Shown here: one piece after another, positions 60,422 to 64,000 of the stretch | Layout: each line of letters begins with the position of its first letter | Position numbering within the stretch: the stretch's first letter is position 1 | Assembly: GCA_030544685.1 (NCBI GenBank) | Contig: CP086683.1 | Coordinates: 5,704,001-5,768,000, forward strand | Origin: Pseudomonas sp. B21_DOA | Lineage (GTDB): Bacteria; Pseudomonadota; Gammaproteobacteria; Pseudomonadales; Pseudomonadaceae | Length of the DNA stretch: 64,000 bases | Direction: 5' to 3' | Translations under genes and position numbers: made by a program | Notes under the pieces: model-generated | Seen by the model: only the letters and a program-made list of their open reading frames with translations | What the model was told of the DNA's origin: nothing | Database searches by the model: none

Positions 60422-62293
60422 TTAAATCCACAACTTCTTGAAGTCACGTCCGCCAAAGATCAGGTTGACCATTGCGCGGGTCACCATGATGGCCGTGAAC
60501 ATCGAGGTAAAGATCCCGAGGGACATCGTCACTGCGAAACCCTTCACCGGGCCAGTGCCCATGGCGAAGAGAATACCGCCGACCAGCAAAGTGGTCAGGT
60601 TGGCGTCGAGAATCGCAGTGAATGCCCGGCCGAAGCCTTCGTTGATTGCCCGCTGCACCGTCATGCCGGCGGCGATCTCTTCACGAATCCGCGAGAAGAT
60701 CAGTACGTTGGCGTCGACCGCCATACCCATCGTCAACACGATACCGGCGATACCCGGCAGGGTCAGCGTGGCGCCCAGCAACGACATCAACGCCAGCAGC
60801 AGCACCATGTTCACCGCCAGTGCGACGGTGGCGATGACGCCGAAGAAGCGGTAGATGGCGATGATGAACAGCGATACGAACAGCATGCCCCACAGGGAAG
60901 CGTCAATACCTTTGGTGATGTTGTCAGCACCCAGGCTCGGACCGATTGTGCGCTCTTCAGCGAAGTACATCGGTGCAGCCAGACCACCGGCACGCAGCAG
61001 CAGCGCCAGCTCGGACGATTCGCCCTGACCGTTCAGGCCAGTGATGCGGAATTGCGCACCCAGCGGCGACTGAATGGTCGCCAGGCTGATGATCTTCTTC
61101 TCTTCCTTGAACGTCTGTACCGGCACGTCTTTCTCGACGCCATCAACCACTTGCTTGGTGTAAGTGGTGACCGGACGCTGTTCGATGAAGATCACCGCCA
61201 TGCTGCGACCGACGTTGGAACGGGTCGCGCGGCTCATCAGCTCGCCACCGTGGCCATCCAGACGGATGTTCACTTCTGGCGTGCCGTGTTCGCCAAAACC
61301 GGCCTTGGCATCGGTAACCTGGTCACCGGTGATGATCAGACCACGCTCGATCTGCGCCGGAGGACGATTGCCTTCGCGGAACTCGAACGACTCGGAAGTG
61401 GCTTTCGAAGCGCCCGGCTCGGCGGCCAGACGGAACTCAAGGTTGGCCGTCTTGCCGAGAATACGCTTGGCTTCGGCAGTGTCCTGCACGCCCGGCAGCT
61501 CAACCACGATGCGGTTGGCGCCCTGACGCTGCACGATCGGTTCGGCAACACCCAGCTCGTTGACGCGGTTACGTACCGTGGTCAGGTTCTGCTTGATGGA
61601 GTATTCACGGATTTCCGCCAGCTTGGCCGGGGTCATCGCCAGACGCAGCACCGGTTGACCGTTGAGGTCGGCCGGAACAATGTCGAAATCGTTGAAGTTC
61701 TTGCGGATCAGCGCACGGGCCTGTTCGCGGGAGTCTTCATCGCTGAAGCCCAACTGAATGGCACCGCCCAGTTGCGGCAGGCTGCGATAGCGCAGCTTCT
61801 CTTTGCGCAGCAGGCTCTTGACGTCGCCTTCGTAGACTTTCAGGCGCGCATCGAGGGCTTTATCCATGTCCACTTCGAGCAGGAAGTGCACACCACCGGA
61901 CAAGTCCAGACCCAGCTTCATCGGGTGCGCACCGAGGTTGCGCAGCCATTGCGGGGTGGTCTGTGCCAGGTTCAGCGCGACGACGTAGTCATCACCCAAT
62001 GCCTTGCGCACAACGTCTTTGGCCGGCAGCTGATCTTCAGCCTTGCTCAGACGGATCAGACCGCCCTTGCCGCCCGCCGTCAGCGTAGCCGCCTTGACGT
62101 TGATGCCGGACTCTTTCAGCGCTGTGCTGACGCGAGCCAGATCGGCGTCATTGACCTGCAAAGCCGTGCTGGCGCCACTGATCTGAATCGCCGGGTCATC
62201 GGGGTAAAGATTGGGAGCGGAATAAATCAGACCGATCGCCAGCACCGCCAGGATCAGAATGTATTTCCACAGAGGGTATTTGTTCAGCATCAC
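60422..62293 (-). CDS. secD: Protein-export membrane protein SecD
   Basis: The product is 623 residues (622 from the second Met). The N-terminal helix, large periplasmic domain (LGLDLSGGVHFLLEVDMDKA) and five C-terminal helices (GIAGIVLTMGMAVDANVLIF, LTTLLVGGILFAMGTGPVKG) fit SecD. It forms SecDF-YajC with its neighbours. Confidence 0.97.
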   Translation of the reverse strand: MMLNKYPLWKYILILAVLAIGLIYSAPNLYPDDPAIQISGASTALQVNDADLARVSTALKESGINVKAATLTAGGKGGLIRLSKAEDQLPAKDVVRKALGDDYVVALNLAQTTPQWLRNLGAHPMKLGLDLSGGVHFLLEVDMDKALDARLKVYEGDVKSLLRKEKLRYRSLPQLGGAIQLGFSDEDSREQARALIRKNFNDFDIVPADLNGQPVLRLAMTPAKLAEIREYSIKQNLTTVRNRVNELGVAEPIVQRQGANRIVVELPGVQDTAEAKRILGKTANLEFRLAAEPGASKATSESFEFREGNRPPAQIERGLIITGDQVTDAKAGFGEHGTPEVNIRLDGHGGELMSRATRSNVGRSMAVIFIEQRPVTTYTKQVVDGVEKDVPVQTFKEEKKIISLATIQSPLGAQFRITGLNGQGESSELALLLRAGGLAAPMYFAEERTIGPSLGADNITKGIDASLWGMLFVSLFIIAIYRFFGVIATVALAVNMVLLLALMSLLGATLTLPGIAGIVLTMGMAVDANVLIFSRIREEIAAGMTVQRAINEGFGRAFTAILDANLTTLLVGGILFAMGTGPVKGFAVTMSLGIFTSMFTAIMVTRAMVNLIFGGRDFKKLWI

Positions 62294-62355
62294 GCCGCCC
62301 GTTATGAACGCGGGGCGCCTTGCGCGCCCCGTCGATTGAGTAGAAGTTGTTGCTC

Positions 62356-62694
62356 TTAGATCGCTTTCAGCGTGCCTTTTGGCAGCGTGGCGGCGATGGC
62401 GCCTTTCTGGAACTTCATTTCCACGGTGTCGGACACTTCCAGAACCACGAAGTCATCGGCAACCTTGGTGATCTTGCCGGCGATGCCGCCAGTGGTCACG
62501 ACTTCGTCACCCTTCTGCAGGCTGCTCAGCAGGTTCTTCTGCTCTTTGGCGCGCTTGGCCTGTGGACGCCAGATCATCAGGTAGAAGATGACCAGGAAGC
62601 CGACCAGGAAAATCCACTCGAAGCCGCCGCCCATTGGGCTTGCAGCAGCCGGTGCAGCTGCGTCAGCCATGGCGTTAGAGATAAAAAAGCTCAT
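62356..62694 (-). CDS. yajC: Sec translocase accessory protein YajC
   Basis: The product is 112 residues. One helix (FEWIFLVGFLVIFYLMIWRP) is followed by the conserved QAKRAKEQKNLLSSLQKGDE and TTGGIAGKITKV. It associates with SecDF. It precedes secD by 62 bases. Confidence 0.95.
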   Translation of the reverse strand: MSFFISNAMADAAAPAAASPMGGGFEWIFLVGFLVIFYLMIWRPQAKRAKEQKNLLSSLQKGDEVVTTGGIAGKITKVADDFVVLEVSDTVEMKFQKGAIAATLPKGTLKAI

Positions 62695-62737
62695 TTAGCA
62701 CTCCAGTTGCAAATGTTGAATCTTGGGGTCAGAAAAC

Positions 62738-63866
<1,129 letters not shown>

Positions 63867-63870
<4 letters not shown>

Positions 63871-64000
63871 TCTGTTTCCTCTGGGCCTGTCTGTTCAGGG
63901 GCAGTTGGAGCGGGATTGCGGGTGATGAACATCGCATCCCCGTAACTGAAAAAGCGGTAGCCGTTTTCAACGGCGGCCTTGTAGGCGGCCATGGTTTCGG
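63867..64000 (-). CDS. queA: S-adenosylmethionine:tRNA ribosyltransferase-isomerase, partial
   Basis: Only the last 43 codons are in the window ([29 protein letters not shown]). This is the conserved QueA C-terminus. QueA turns preQ1 in tRNA into epoxyqueuosine, the step after Tgt. Its stop overlaps the upstream tgt start codon (ATGA), so the two are coupled. Confidence 0.92.

Overview
The window is a GC-rich, gene-dense stretch of a Pseudomonas chromosome, most probably from the P. fluorescens group. The evidence is the gene content and order (tadA, guaA-guaB, xseA, leuA, der-bamB-hisS-ispG-rodZ-pilW-rlmN-ndk, the isc cluster, iscR, cysE, trmJ, suhB, secF-secD-yajC-tgt-queA). From memory this is the order of the PA3767 to PA3824 block of P. 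aeruginosa PAO1. Many copies of the fluorescens-type REP palindrome (GAGCGAGCCTGCTCGCGA and variants) also fit. No tRNA, rRNA, CRISPR array, prophage or insertion sequence was seen.

Layout. 0-3.7 kb: a leftward CS1/alpha-type fimbrial operon (major pilin, usher, tip adhesin running off the left edge). A perfect GacA-type box lies in its upstream region. 4.2-5.6 kb: a PadR repressor and a siderophore-interacting ferric reductase, like E. coli yqjI/yqjH, behind a perfect 16-bp palindrome. 5.7-6.6 kb: a small membrane protein and a VF530-family protein. 6.9-10.9 kb: an OprB-like porin and PQQ glucose dehydrogenase, which together admit and oxidise glucose in the periplasm. 11-14.5 kb: a large dispersed repeat, an AsrA-type Lon protease and a chagasin-like protease inhibitor. 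14.7-16.4 kb: cmoA-cmoB for tRNA wobble-uridine modification. 16.6-18.5 kb: tadA and a multicopper oxidase.

18.5-29.2 kb looks like an accessory block inserted between the multicopper oxidase and guaA. It holds a self-contained trehalose phosphotransferase operon: treB IIBC, treC phosphotrehalase, a LamB-like porin, a fused IIA-HPr-EI protein and a small Cys-less EIIB-like protein. It is divergent from treR, with two identical palindromic operators between treR and treB. Next to it is an orphan 691-residue protein with a TerD-like C-terminal domain. 29.3-64 kb is conserved core: GMP synthesis, xseA, leuA with a possible leader peptide, an omega-amidase and transaminase pair, the der-bamB-hisS-ispG-rodZ-pilW-rlmN-ndk series, the complete isc iron-sulfur operon with an IscR box at its promoter, cysE, trmJ, suhB, the SecDF-YajC translocase unit, and tgt-queA.

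Quality note. At least fourteen conserved coding regions are interrupted by apparent losses of one base, every one in a run of the same base. Twelve lie in the first 19.3 kb. In each case adding one base to the run restores the expected protein. The pattern points to sequencing or assembly error rather than gene decay, and affected genes are annotated here over their full restored span.
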